Positions 28,179 to 36,009 of a stretch of DNA of 64,000 nucleotides are shown piece by piece. Source of the DNA: an uncultured Desulfobacterales bacterium (GTDB lineage Bacteria; Desulfobacterota; Desulfobacteria; Desulfobacterales; JAHEIW01); the NCBI GenBank assembly GCA_947259495.1, contig CAMYLV010000003.1, forward strand, positions 88,626 to 152,625, given 5' to 3'. Every line of letters begins with the position of its first letter. Within the stretch, counting starts at the first letter, position 1. Both the position numbers and the translations under genes were made by a program. The notes under the pieces were generated by a model that did no database searches, was not told the DNA's origin, and saw only the letters and a program-made list of their open reading frames with translations.

Positions 28179-28811
28179 ATGTTCATCACATTGGAAGGTA
28201 TCGAAGGCTCGGGTAAAACGACCCAGATAGATCGGCTGGCGGAATTTCTTGAGGCCAACGGAATGAAATGCGTGACGACCCGGCAGCCGGGCGGAACCGT
28301 CATCGGTGAAAACATACGATCGATTCTACTGAACCCGGCAAATCATACCCTGCAACCGATGACAGAATTGCTGCTCTATCTGGCGGATCGCGCGCAGCAC
28401 ATCGATGAGATTATCAGCCCCGCTTTGGCGGCAGGCAAAACGGTCATATGCGATCGTTATTTTGATGCGACACTGGTGTATCAGGGTTATGCCCGAGGGC
28501 TGAGTGTCCAGTTGCTTTTAGAATTGCACCAGATTTTATTTGATAATTTAAAACCGGATGTCACGCTGCTGCTGGATCTCTCACCGCGCCAGGGGTTGGA
28601 AAGGGCCTGGCAGCAATTAAATAGCGGCCAGCGGGTGGGCCATGAAAGCCGCTTTGAAAACGAGGCCGTGGCCTTTCATAAGAAAGTCAGGACCGGCTAC
28701 CTTGAGCTGGCACGTCTCGAACCGCAGCGGTTTCGCATTATCGATGCCGCCCAGAGTCCGGATCAGGTCTTCGCCGAGATCAGCAAAACACTATCATCCT
28801 TTCTCAAATAA
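28179..28811 (+). CDS. tmk: Thymidylate kinase
   Basis: 210 residues. Phosphorylates dTMP to dTDP. P-loop GIEGSGKTTQ at 7-16, DRY motif in ICDRYFDATLVYQG near residue 90, and LID region SRFENEAVAFHKKVRTGYLEL. The second loop reads RQPGGT where bacterial enzymes nearly always have REPGGT, a Glu-to-Gln change in a conserved substrate-binding segment. Otherwise intact, so probably active. It lies upstream of the cysteine synthase fusion with a family C palindrome between. Confidence 0.94.
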   Translation: MFITLEGIEGSGKTTQIDRLAEFLEANGMKCVTTRQPGGTVIGENIRSILLNPANHTLQPMTELLLYLADRAQHIDEIISPALAAGKTVICDRYFDATLVYQGYARGLSVQLLLELHQILFDNLKPDVTLLLDLSPRQGLERAWQQLNSGQRVGHESRFENEAVAFHKKVRTGYLELARLEPQRFRIIDAAQSPDQVFAEISKTLSSFLK

Positions 28812-28873
28812 AGTGTGGCATGGCCGCTGGATTATATTGTTGCAATAAATTTAAATTTCGCGCCGTTAACCCG

Positions 28874-28919
28874 ATCCTAAATTGAGCGATGGTCGAGATT
28901 TGAAGCGCTCATTTAGGAT
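28874..28919. repeat. Family C palindrome
   Basis: ATCCTAAATTGAGCG and CGCTCATTTAGGAT form arms 14-15 bp long around GATGGTCGAGATTTGAAG. Related pieces: 22105 (ACCTGAATAGAGCGATTGTC), the 22084-22102 and 22296-22314 ends (GAAACGCTCATTTTAGG), 32419-32438 and 58110-58170. It ends 16 bp before the start codon of the next gene, so its hairpin could affect translation. Confidence 0.75.
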
Positions 28920-28935
28920 AAGATAGGCCTACGAT

Positions 28936-31209
28936 ATGGGCAACTCTATTCTGGATGCCATCGGCAATACGCCCCTGGTTGAAATCCAAAAGTTAAATCC
29001 GAACCCCGGCGTAAATCTGCTGGCCAAGCTTGAGTATTTTAATCCCGGTGGTTCGATTAAGGATCGCGCCGCCGTTTGGATGATCGAGACCGCCGAAAAA
29101 TCAGGTGCGCTGACACACCAAAAAATCGTAATCGAGCCCACCAGCGGCAATACCGGCATTGGCCTGGCCCTGGTTTGTACCGTCAAGGGGTACCGGCTGC
29201 TGCTGGTCATGTCAGATGCAGTCAGCATCGAACGCCAGAAGATCCTAAAGGCCCGGGGAGCGGACATTCTTTTAACCCCCGGCCATTTGGGCACCGATGG
29301 GGCCATTGAAGAAGCCTATCGCCTGGCCCGTGAAAATTCGGACACCTATTTTCTGCCCGATCAATTTAATAATGAAGCCAACTGGCTGGCGCACTACCAC
29401 GGGACGGCGGAGGAGATCTGGCAACAGACCAATGGCCGAATTACCACCTTGGTGGCCACTCTGGGAACAACCGGCACATTAATGGGCGTTTCCAAGAAAT
29501 TAAAGACCTATGATCCGACCATTCAGATCGTCGGTATCGAACCGTATCTGGGCCACAAAATTCAGGGATTAAAGAACATGAAAGAGGCCTATCGCCCTGA
29601 AATTTTTGAAAAGGAGCGCCTGGATCAAAAGCTCAATATCGAAGATGAAGCAGCTTATGAAATGGCCCGGCGGCTGGCCAGGGAAGAAGGCATATTTGTC
29701 GGGATGAGCAGCGGCGCGGCCATGGCCGGCGCCTGTAAGGTCGCCGAGGCAATGACAAAAGGCACTATTGTCGTGATATTTCCCGATGGCGGCGAACGCT
29801 ATTTAAGCACATCCCTTTTTGCCGTGCGCGATGAGATATCCCTGAAATTATTTAATCCCTTAAGCCGCAAAAAAGAAGTTTTTGAACCTCAGGTACCGGG
29901 AAAGGTCTCGGTTTATTCTTGCGGGCCGACCGCCCATGCCCGCGCTCATCTGGGAGAAATGCGGCGCATTGTGTTTGCCGATCTGATGTGTCGCTACCTG
30001 GAGTACCGCGGGTATGCGGTCCATCATTTAACCGATATCAATGATCTCGATGATAAAGCCATCAGTGGATCCGAAAAACGGGGTGTCGGTCTGGACGAAT
30101 TTACTGAAGCCAATATTGTCAAATTTAAGGCGGATCTGGCCGTTTTAGGCATTACCCCTGCCAATGTTTATGCCCGGGCAAGCCAGCATGTTGATGACAT
30201 GGTGGCCCTTGGCGAGCAACTGGTGCAAAAGGGCATTGCCTATGAAAAATTGCGCTCGTTATATTTTGACATCTCGCGACTGGATGTCTACGGTCGACTT
30301 TCCGGAATTGATATCAATAAAATTAAAGTAGGGGTTACGGTTGATCTGGAGAACTATGAAAAACTAAATCCGCGGGATTTTACGCTTTTTAAACGCTCCA
30401 AACTTTCAGAATTAAAGCGGGGCATCTTTGTCAAAACCCAATGGGGTAACGCCCGGCCCTCCTGGCATATTAAATCGGCGGCCATTTCGATGAAATACTT
30501 GGGGGAATGTTTCGACATCCACACCAGCAGCCGGGAGCTGGTCTTTCCCCACCACGAAAATGAGAACGCCATAGCAGTCGCTTTAACCGGAAAGCCACTT
30601 GCCAGATGCTTTGTACACTGTGATCGGGTGCTTTTGGATGGTAAAAAATTAGATGAACAGGCGGCCGGGTTAACCGTCGCAGATTTAGTCAATATGGGAT
30701 ATTCTGGCCGGATCATTCGTTTTTGGCTGCTTTCCAGCCACTATCGCAAACCGATACCCTTTTCAAAAGAGCGCCTGGTTGATGCCAGGCGTGCGCTCGA
30801 GCGTCTCGATCGATGTGTTTCCAATCTGCGCTGTGTCAAACAGGGTGATGCTTATGCCGAGCTCGAACAGTTGCTTTACGACCTTAAAAACGGGTTTATG
30901 AGCGCTATGGATGATGATCTAAATATTTCAGCGGCCCTGGCGACGATTTTTACAATTGTCAAAAAGATCAACACGCTCATCCGCAAGAAGCAACTGAATT
31001 CAGCGGACGCTTCAAAGATTGTTGATGGCTTCCGCAGCATCGACGCGGTTTTGAAGGTATTTAATTTCCTTGATGCTTATGCTGACCCTGAAATACAGCG
31101 CCTGCTCGAAAAAAGAAAGCGTGCCCGCTCGGCGGCAAATTGGGATCTGGCAGATAAAATCAGAGAAGAACTCAGGTCACGCGGAATACCGGTTCAGGAT
31201 CAGAGATAG
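28936..31209 (+). CDS. Cysteine synthase fused to a degenerate cysteinyl-tRNA synthetase
   Basis: 757 residues. Residues 1-300: PLP fold type II cysteine synthase (CysK/CysM) with Lys42 in SIKDR, PTSGNTG (68-74), LGTTGTLMG (176-184), SSGA (258-261) and PDGGERYLS; it looks active. Residues about 303-757 are a full-length CysRS-like region: YSCGPT (Cys329), LTDINDLDDKA (365), FPHHENE (537-543), helical tail RKRARSAANWDLADKIREELRSRGIPV. But HIGH is HLGE (338-341), WHIEC is WHIKS (510-514), losing a zinc Cys, and KMSKS is KKLDE (570-574). Charging of tRNA-Cys by this half is therefore doubtful. The single frame has no stop or frameshift between halves. Confidence 0.9.
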   Translation: MGNSILDAIGNTPLVEIQKLNPNPGVNLLAKLEYFNPGGSIKDRAAVWMIETAEKSGALTHQKIVIEPTSGNTGIGLALVCTVKGYRLLLVMSDAVSIERQKILKARGADILLTPGHLGTDGAIEEAYRLARENSDTYFLPDQFNNEANWLAHYHGTAEEIWQQTNGRITTLVATLGTTGTLMGVSKKLKTYDPTIQIVGIEPYLGHKIQGLKNMKEAYRPEIFEKERLDQKLNIEDEAAYEMARRLAREEGIFVGMSSGAAMAGACKVAEAMTKGTIVVIFPDGGERYLSTSLFAVRDEISLKLFNPLSRKKEVFEPQVPGKVSVYSCGPTAHARAHLGEMRRIVFADLMCRYLEYRGYAVHHLTDINDLDDKAISGSEKRGVGLDEFTEANIVKFKADLAVLGITPANVYARASQHVDDMVALGEQLVQKGIAYEKLRSLYFDISRLDVYGRLSGIDINKIKVGVTVDLENYEKLNPRDFTLFKRSKLSELKRGIFVKTQWGNARPSWHIKSAAISMKYLGECFDIHTSSRELVFPHHENENAIAVALTGKPLARCFVHCDRVLLDGKKLDEQAAGLTVADLVNMGYSGRIIRFWLLSSHYRKPIPFSKERLVDARRALERLDRCVSNLRCVKQGDAYAELEQLLYDLKNGFMSAMDDDLNISAALATIFTIVKKINTLIRKKQLNSADASKIVDGFRSIDAVLKVFNFLDAYADPEIQRLLEKRKRARSAANWDLADKIREELRSRGIPVQDQR

Positions 31210-31345
31210 GGTTCAAGGGTTCAGAGGCTAAAAAACAGATGGAAAAACTGGAAGATGTTTCACCCATTCTGTTTTCAGTTTTAATCTCTTTCAATTATTT
31301 AACCTCCCAACTCTAAACGCTGAACCTTTGAACCTTTAATTTGAA
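31207..31345. repeat. Degenerate-word imperfect hairpin region
   Basis: Begins in the stop codon of the fusion gene with GGGTTCAAGGGTTCAGAGGC and ends with CTAAACGCTGAACCTTTGAA; the two sides are imperfect complements. Non-coding. Confidence 0.65.
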
Positions 31346-31397
31346 AATCCCAGCAGGTGGGGGTAAGCACCATCATACACAGGAGTTTTAAATTCGA

Positions 31398-32405
31398 ATG
31401 ATACAACCGATTTATTTCCCCTTTACCTACGTCCCGCAGTGGGTAGCGGAGACTTTCGCTGCCGGCTTCAAGCATTTCTGCGTCTATCAGCCCTCGGGTA
31501 AAGATGTGCCAGCTGAAATGCAGGCCTGGGTCGCAAAAAATGCGATGAACATCTGTGTGCCGGTGCCGACTGAAGATGAAAACCTCGCTGAGGTGGTCAG
31601 GGAGTTTCAACGGTTTGCGCATCTGCACGCTGATGGCAAAAATCTCAGGACGGCGGCATTTTGGAATCGGCAAGGTGCCGTTCCATTTTTCAATGAAACT
31701 TCAGCCTCACAAATTGCTGCAGATCTGAAAAAAGACAAAGCTTCGGATGCCGGGCCGGCGCATCCGGACACCTTGCTGCGTGCGCGGGTTTTTCTCGAAT
31801 TTGCCCAGGAATTCGACCGGCACAATGCGGAACTCCAGCAGGAATTGGACGTTAATGATCGACGTTCCGAAGATCTGCTAGCGAATCTGAGCGGCCCAAA
31901 AGATAACACCCCACCGGTCACCCGTCTTACGGCTGAAATCAGAGTCGATGATCCGGGTGAATACATGGCGCAGGACCGGCTACAGGCGTGGATTCGACTG
32001 TTTATGGAAGAACCCATCGATTCGGGGCTTCTGGTGACCAGCAGTCCATCAGTTTTTAACTATCTGGTTGAGAACCAGCCGACTGCTGAAAAGATCCTTG
32101 AATCCAAAACACTGCCGGCGAAGACGGCAAACGACGATTGGCGGGATGCATTTTTAAATCAGATAAAACACCTTGTTGAATCCGAGGGGTTGGCAGCCGG
32201 CGATGATTCCATTCAATGGCCGGCGGGTGAAAATTATTCGGCAAATCGAACACTCACACTCTATCGGTTGCCCGGCCGCAGTCCGGCAGATTTACTTGGC
32301 CGGATCTTACTGTCGTCAACCAGCGCCCAAAATACATCCAGTCAGATGCCTGAAATTAAGAATACCCTGCTCGGACTTATCAGTCAGCGAACCGGCGGCA
32401 CTTAA
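31398..32405 (+). CDS. Conserved-looking hypothetical protein, soluble, unknown function
   Basis: 335 residues, no signal peptide or membrane segment. It starts MIQPIYFPFTYVPQWVAETFAAGF, with many acidic and helical stretches (LLRARVFLEFAQEFDRHNAELQQELDVNDRRSEDLLANL), and ends in a possible Ser/Thr-rich tail. Codon use and length are normal for the region, so it is a real gene. I recognise no domain. Its position directly after the cysteine synthase fusion and before ferredoxin may hint at sulfur or redox metabolism, but that is only context. Confidence 0.7.
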   Translation: MIQPIYFPFTYVPQWVAETFAAGFKHFCVYQPSGKDVPAEMQAWVAKNAMNICVPVPTEDENLAEVVREFQRFAHLHADGKNLRTAAFWNRQGAVPFFNETSASQIAADLKKDKASDAGPAHPDTLLRARVFLEFAQEFDRHNAELQQELDVNDRRSEDLLANLSGPKDNTPPVTRLTAEIRVDDPGEYMAQDRLQAWIRLFMEEPIDSGLLVTSSPSVFNYLVENQPTAEKILESKTLPAKTANDDWRDAFLNQIKHLVESEGLAAGDDSIQWPAGENYSANRTLTLYRLPGRSPADLLGRILLSSTSAQNTSSQMPEIKNTLLGLISQRTGGT

Positions 32406-32456
32406 ATTTTGTTAAAATCTGAAACGCTCAATTTAGGTAAAAATTATTATCAAGAC

Positions 32457-32483
32457 TTGACTCAGTTTTCCAATTGGTATAAT
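32457..32483 (+). promoter_or_regulatory. Candidate promoter for the ferredoxin gene
   Basis: TTGACT at 32457-32462, 15-bp spacer, perfect TATAAT at 32478-32483. The spacer is 2 bp short of optimal. A long T-run follows, then a strong ribosome binding site at 32544. A half family C motif (GAAACGCTCAATTTAGGT) lies just upstream at 32421. Confidence 0.55.
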
Positions 32484-32559
32484 GACTTTTTTTTTAATGG
32501 AATCCAAGGGGGCCTTCCAGCACCTTTATCAAATCCTAATTTGAAAGGAGATGTATATA

Positions 32560-32748
32560 ATGGCTTTTAATCCTATCGTCGACGAAGAAAAATGCGTAGG
32601 TTGCGAAGAATGCGTAGATGTCTGCCCGGTTGAAGTATTTGAAATGCAGGACGGGAAATCCGTGCCCGTTAATGCTGAAGAATGTTTGGGCTGCGAAAGT
32701 TGTGTCGAGGTCTGTGAAGAAGGCGCTATTGTCGTAGAAGAAACTTAA
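32560..32748 (+). CDS. 2[4Fe-4S] ferredoxin
   Basis: 62 residues. Two cluster motifs: CVGCEECVDVCP near 12-23 and CLGCESCVEVCE near 42-53; the Pro of the second motif is Glu, as in many clostridial-type ferredoxins of sulfate reducers. Low-potential electron carrier in the cytoplasm. An in-frame ATG at 32551 touches the AAAGGAG sequence; the ATG at 32560 has the proper 9-base spacing and is chosen. A single-gene transcript is likely, with its own promoter and terminator. Confidence 0.95.
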   Translation: MAFNPIVDEEKCVGCEECVDVCPVEVFEMQDGKSVPVNAEECLGCESCVEVCEEGAIVVEET

Positions 32749-32756
32749 TCCGATTT

Positions 32757-32809
32757 GACCCCCTGACCAGCATGACCTTATCAAAAGCGCAGTCAGGGGG
32801 GTCTTTTTT
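32757..32809 (+). terminator. Intrinsic terminator after ferredoxin
   Basis: GACCCCCTGAC and GTCAGGGGGGTC form an 11-bp stem with a long loop, followed by TTTTTT. Confidence 0.88.
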
Positions 32810-32932
32810 ACAGGCGCGCGGAATCGCCTGCCGGAACGATTTTACATCGAGAACCCCGCCCATCTGTCTCTTTTTTGTAATCCATTGAATTCGAACCAAC
32901 CGTTTAGCGGCTGGTTGTTGACTCAGCCTTTT

Positions 32933-33265
32933 ATGAAACAATATGTAATCGATGAACTCAGACCCAAGGACCATCATAAGATAAAGGAATATCTGGACAA
33001 AACTTATGGTCCTGCGGAAATGGAGAGTATCTACTGGGTGCCGCTGGCCGTGGAGGTGCTGACGGAAATCCAGCACCAGCATTCCGATTGCCAACCCTTC
33101 TTTTTTGCTATAGATTTGCAAGAAGATCAGTTGGCCCTTGAACTGCTGGTCCGCACCAAAAGCCGGGTTCGGTGTGCTTGTATCGGCGATGCCGCTGAAG
33201 AACAGCGGATCTGGATTATGGACATTGTTGATGCCATATTCAAACTATTGGATATTGTTACCTGA
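32933..33265 (+). CDS. Small hypothetical protein
   Basis: 110 residues from ATG 32933; the frame is open upstream to 32885 through a TTG. Composition is normal and globular (MKQYVIDELRPKDHHKIKEYLDKTYGPAEMESIYWVPL..., LALELLVRTKSRVRCACIGDAAEEQRIWIMDIVDAIFKLL). No motif recognised. The ribosome binding site is weak. It lies between the ferredoxin terminator and plsC. Confidence 0.6.
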   Translation: MKQYVIDELRPKDHHKIKEYLDKTYGPAEMESIYWVPLAVEVLTEIQHQHSDCQPFFFAIDLQEDQLALELLVRTKSRVRCACIGDAAEEQRIWIMDIVDAIFKLLDIVT

Positions 33266-33416
33266 GATACAATTGTAAATTTTCGATTGACGATTGTATA
33301 TTGAAAAAATTTCCCCAAATTTTACATTATCCTGTATTATAATATTCGCGCAAAGCAGCTTACCCCAATCTTCAATTGCAATCGGCAAAATTCAATGACG
33401 TGCAGGAAATGTTGAA

Positions 33417-34142
33417 ATGATTCGGACCTTATATGTCACGATCTGGGTTATTTTTGCTACGCTGGTGCTGGGCATAGTGGTTATGGTGCTTTCAATTTTT
33501 GTCAAATCTGGCAATCCCCTGCACAAAATTGCCCGTTTTTGGGGTCGATCCATTCTGGTGGTCAGCCGCATCAAGGTTACCGTCGAAGGGCTTTCCGGCA
33601 TTGATCCGCAACGCCCATATATTTTCATGTCCAATCACCAGAGTAATTTTGACATACCGGTTTTGCTGGGGCATCTTGCGGTTCAGTTTCGTTGGCTGGC
33701 CAAGGTGGAACTTTTTAAAATTCCGATTTTTGGTCACGCCATGCGCAAGGCCGGTTATATCAATATTGACCGCAATAATCGCAAGTCGGCCATTAAAAGT
33801 CTTGAGGTGGCAGCCGAAAAGATAAAAAACGGCGTCTCGGTACTCATTTTTCCGGAAGGCACGCGCACCCAGGACGGAAAAATCCGACGCTTTAAGAAAG
33901 GCGGATTTGTGATGGCCATTGATTCCGGAGTCCCGATCGTCCCGGTTGTCATTAGCGGCGCACATGCGATTATGGCCAAAGGTAAGTTTCGTGTTAATCC
34001 GGGCCAGATCCGTATGCTGATCCACGAACCAATCGACACTTCGACCTATACCCGCGAGACGAAAGAAGCGCTGATGGAACACGTTCGCCGCGTCATGTGT
34101 GACAATTTTGAACCCCGTGGGATGGAGGAAAGGGTATGTTAA
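33417..34142 (+). CDS. plsC: 1-acyl-sn-glycerol-3-phosphate acyltransferase
   Basis: 241 residues. An N-terminal membrane helix (LYVTIWVIFATLVLGIVVMVLSIF), then the acyltransferase motifs NHQSNFD near 73-79 (catalytic His-Asp) and FPEGTRTQDG, followed by VPIVPVVISG. It adds the second acyl chain to make phosphatidic acid at the inner membrane. Its last codons overlap the rnj start by 7 bp, so the two genes are coupled. Confidence 0.93.
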   Translation: MIRTLYVTIWVIFATLVLGIVVMVLSIFVKSGNPLHKIARFWGRSILVVSRIKVTVEGLSGIDPQRPYIFMSNHQSNFDIPVLLGHLAVQFRWLAKVELFKIPIFGHAMRKAGYINIDRNNRKSAIKSLEVAAEKIKNGVSVLIFPEGTRTQDGKIRRFKKGGFVMAIDSGVPIVPVVISGAHAIMAKGKFRVNPGQIRMLIHEPIDTSTYTRETKEALMEHVRRVMCDNFEPRGMEERVC

Positions 34143-35785
34143 AAATTATCCCGCTCGGCGGCCTTGGTGAGATTGGCCTGAATATGCTGGTATTCGAATA
34201 CGGGGGCACCCTCTTTGTGGTCGATGCCGGATTGATGTTTCCAGAAGATTACATGCTGGGGGTGGATTTTGTCATTCCGGACATGGGCTATTTGCGGCAG
34301 AATGAATCCCGTGTGGCGGGTATTGTTCTAACCCATGCTCACGAAGATCATATCGGCGCTTTACCGTATTTATTAAAAGAGGTCAGGGCCCCGGTATTCG
34401 CAACGCCGTTTACCCTGGGGCTGGTTCGAAAAAAAATGGAAGAATACGAGCTCGGCGGTCCCGCGGATTTGCATTCCATATTACCGGATGAAACATTGAA
34501 ATTGGGCCCGTTTACCTTGGAATTTATTCGTGTTGGCCACAGCGTGTTGGACGGCGTGGGGATTTCCATCCAGACGCCATTGGGCAGAATAATCCATACC
34601 GGTGATTTTAAAATTGGCTATGGTTCCGCTGATGGGATGGCCACGGACGTAAACAAATTCGCCAAATTTGGAGAAAAGGGGGTATTGGCCCTGCTGTCGG
34701 ATTCCACCAATGTGGAAAGGGAAGGATATCCCATTACGGATAAAGAAATTTGTGAGGCCCTGCTGCGGATTATTGCCGGAAGCAGCGGCCGTGTGATTGT
34801 GGCTTTATTTGCTTCCAATATCGCCCGTATTCAGGTCATTATGGATATTGCCAAGGCGAACGGGAAAAAGATCATATTTGATGGAAAAAGTATTGAAGCC
34901 AGTGTACATATTGCCAGCAAGCTGGGGTATCTGGACACCTCCACAAACGCGGTCATCTCAATCGATGAGCTCGCGGATTACGATGATGAAGAGATTATCA
35001 TCATTACCACCGGAACCCAGGGCGAACCGATGTCCGCTCTGGCCCGAATGTCCGCCGGGACCCATAAGCACTTAAAAATAAAATCGGGGGATACGGTGGT
35101 TCTATCCTCTAAATTCATTCCCGGCAATGAAAAGGCGATAACCAAAATTATCAACAATCTCTATCGCAAAGGCGCTGATGTTATCTACGAAAAAATATCT
35201 GATATTCATGTTTCCGGGCATGCATTTCGGGAAGAACTCAAACTGATGATCAAATTGACCCAACCCCGGTATTTTATCCCGGTTCATGGAGAATACCGGC
35301 ATCTGATTTTGCATTCGCGTCTGGCCGCAGAAGTGGGCATTCCAAAAGAGAATATCTTACTAACCGAAAATGGTCAAATTGTCGAATTTGATAAAAGCGG
35401 TGGCCGGATGAACGGGCGGGTTCCCACCGGCCGGGTGCTCATCGATGGCAAAGGCGTTGGGGATGTCGGGCGCAGCGTTTTAAAGGAACGTCGGGTGTTG
35501 TCTGAAGATGGCATGGTCGCTGTGACCATGGCGTTTGATGAAGAAACCGGTGTTGTGGTTTACGGTCCTGAGATTATTTCAAGGGGTTTTGTTTTTGAAA
35601 CTGAAAGTGGTCACCTGTTGGAAGATGCCCAGTGTGTGGTTTTGGAGATTGTCGAAGAGGTGACACCGGAGATTAACAACCGGGTCGATATCATCCGCTC
35701 AAAGATTAAAACCGCATTGCGGCAATATTTTTTCTTTACCATCGGTCGCCGGCCAGTTATACTTCCGTTTATTATGGAAGTTTAG
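34136..35785 (+). CDS. rnj: Ribonuclease J
   Basis: 549 residues. Metallo-beta-lactamase/beta-CASP RNase: HAHEDH (about 66-71), GHSVLDGVGI, HTGDFK, SDSTN, beta-CASP motifs FDGKSIE, TTGTQGEP, and SGHAFREELKLMIKLTQPRYFIPVHGEYRH; the C-terminal dimerisation part is present. It acts as a 5' exo- and endonuclease in mRNA decay and rRNA maturation. The start overlaps plsC. Confidence 0.96.
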   Translation: MLKIIPLGGLGEIGLNMLVFEYGGTLFVVDAGLMFPEDYMLGVDFVIPDMGYLRQNESRVAGIVLTHAHEDHIGALPYLLKEVRAPVFATPFTLGLVRKKMEEYELGGPADLHSILPDETLKLGPFTLEFIRVGHSVLDGVGISIQTPLGRIIHTGDFKIGYGSADGMATDVNKFAKFGEKGVLALLSDSTNVEREGYPITDKEICEALLRIIAGSSGRVIVALFASNIARIQVIMDIAKANGKKIIFDGKSIEASVHIASKLGYLDTSTNAVISIDELADYDDEEIIIITTGTQGEPMSALARMSAGTHKHLKIKSGDTVVLSSKFIPGNEKAITKIINNLYRKGADVIYEKISDIHVSGHAFREELKLMIKLTQPRYFIPVHGEYRHLILHSRLAAEVGIPKENILLTENGQIVEFDKSGGRMNGRVPTGRVLIDGKGVGDVGRSVLKERRVLSEDGMVAVTMAFDEETGVVVYGPEIISRGFVFETESGHLLEDAQCVVLEIVEEVTPEINNRVDIIRSKIKTALRQYFFFTIGRRPVILPFIMEV

Positions 35786-35789
35786 CTTT

Positions 35790-35946
35790 CGGGTTCAGGG
35801 TTCAAAAGTTCAGGGTTCCGGGTTGATGAGTTTCAGAATTGAACTGACCTGTTTCTGGCTGTTGTCCTATGTCGCCAATTATCTAATGATCTATTTCTGA
35901 TGTTGCCTAACCTCTGAACCTTTGAACGTTGAACCTCTGAACCAGG
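35790..35946. repeat. Degenerate-word imperfect hairpin region
   Basis: GGGTTCAGGGTTCAAAAGTT words on the left and CTAACCTCTGAACCTTTGAA words on the right are imperfect complements. It fills most of the rnj-ftsK gap. Non-coding. Confidence 0.7.
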
Positions 35947-36009
35947 TGACTGACTCCTGAAACTTAAAAAACGACACGCAAAACGTAACCCACAACCCGA
36001 TACAAGCCT

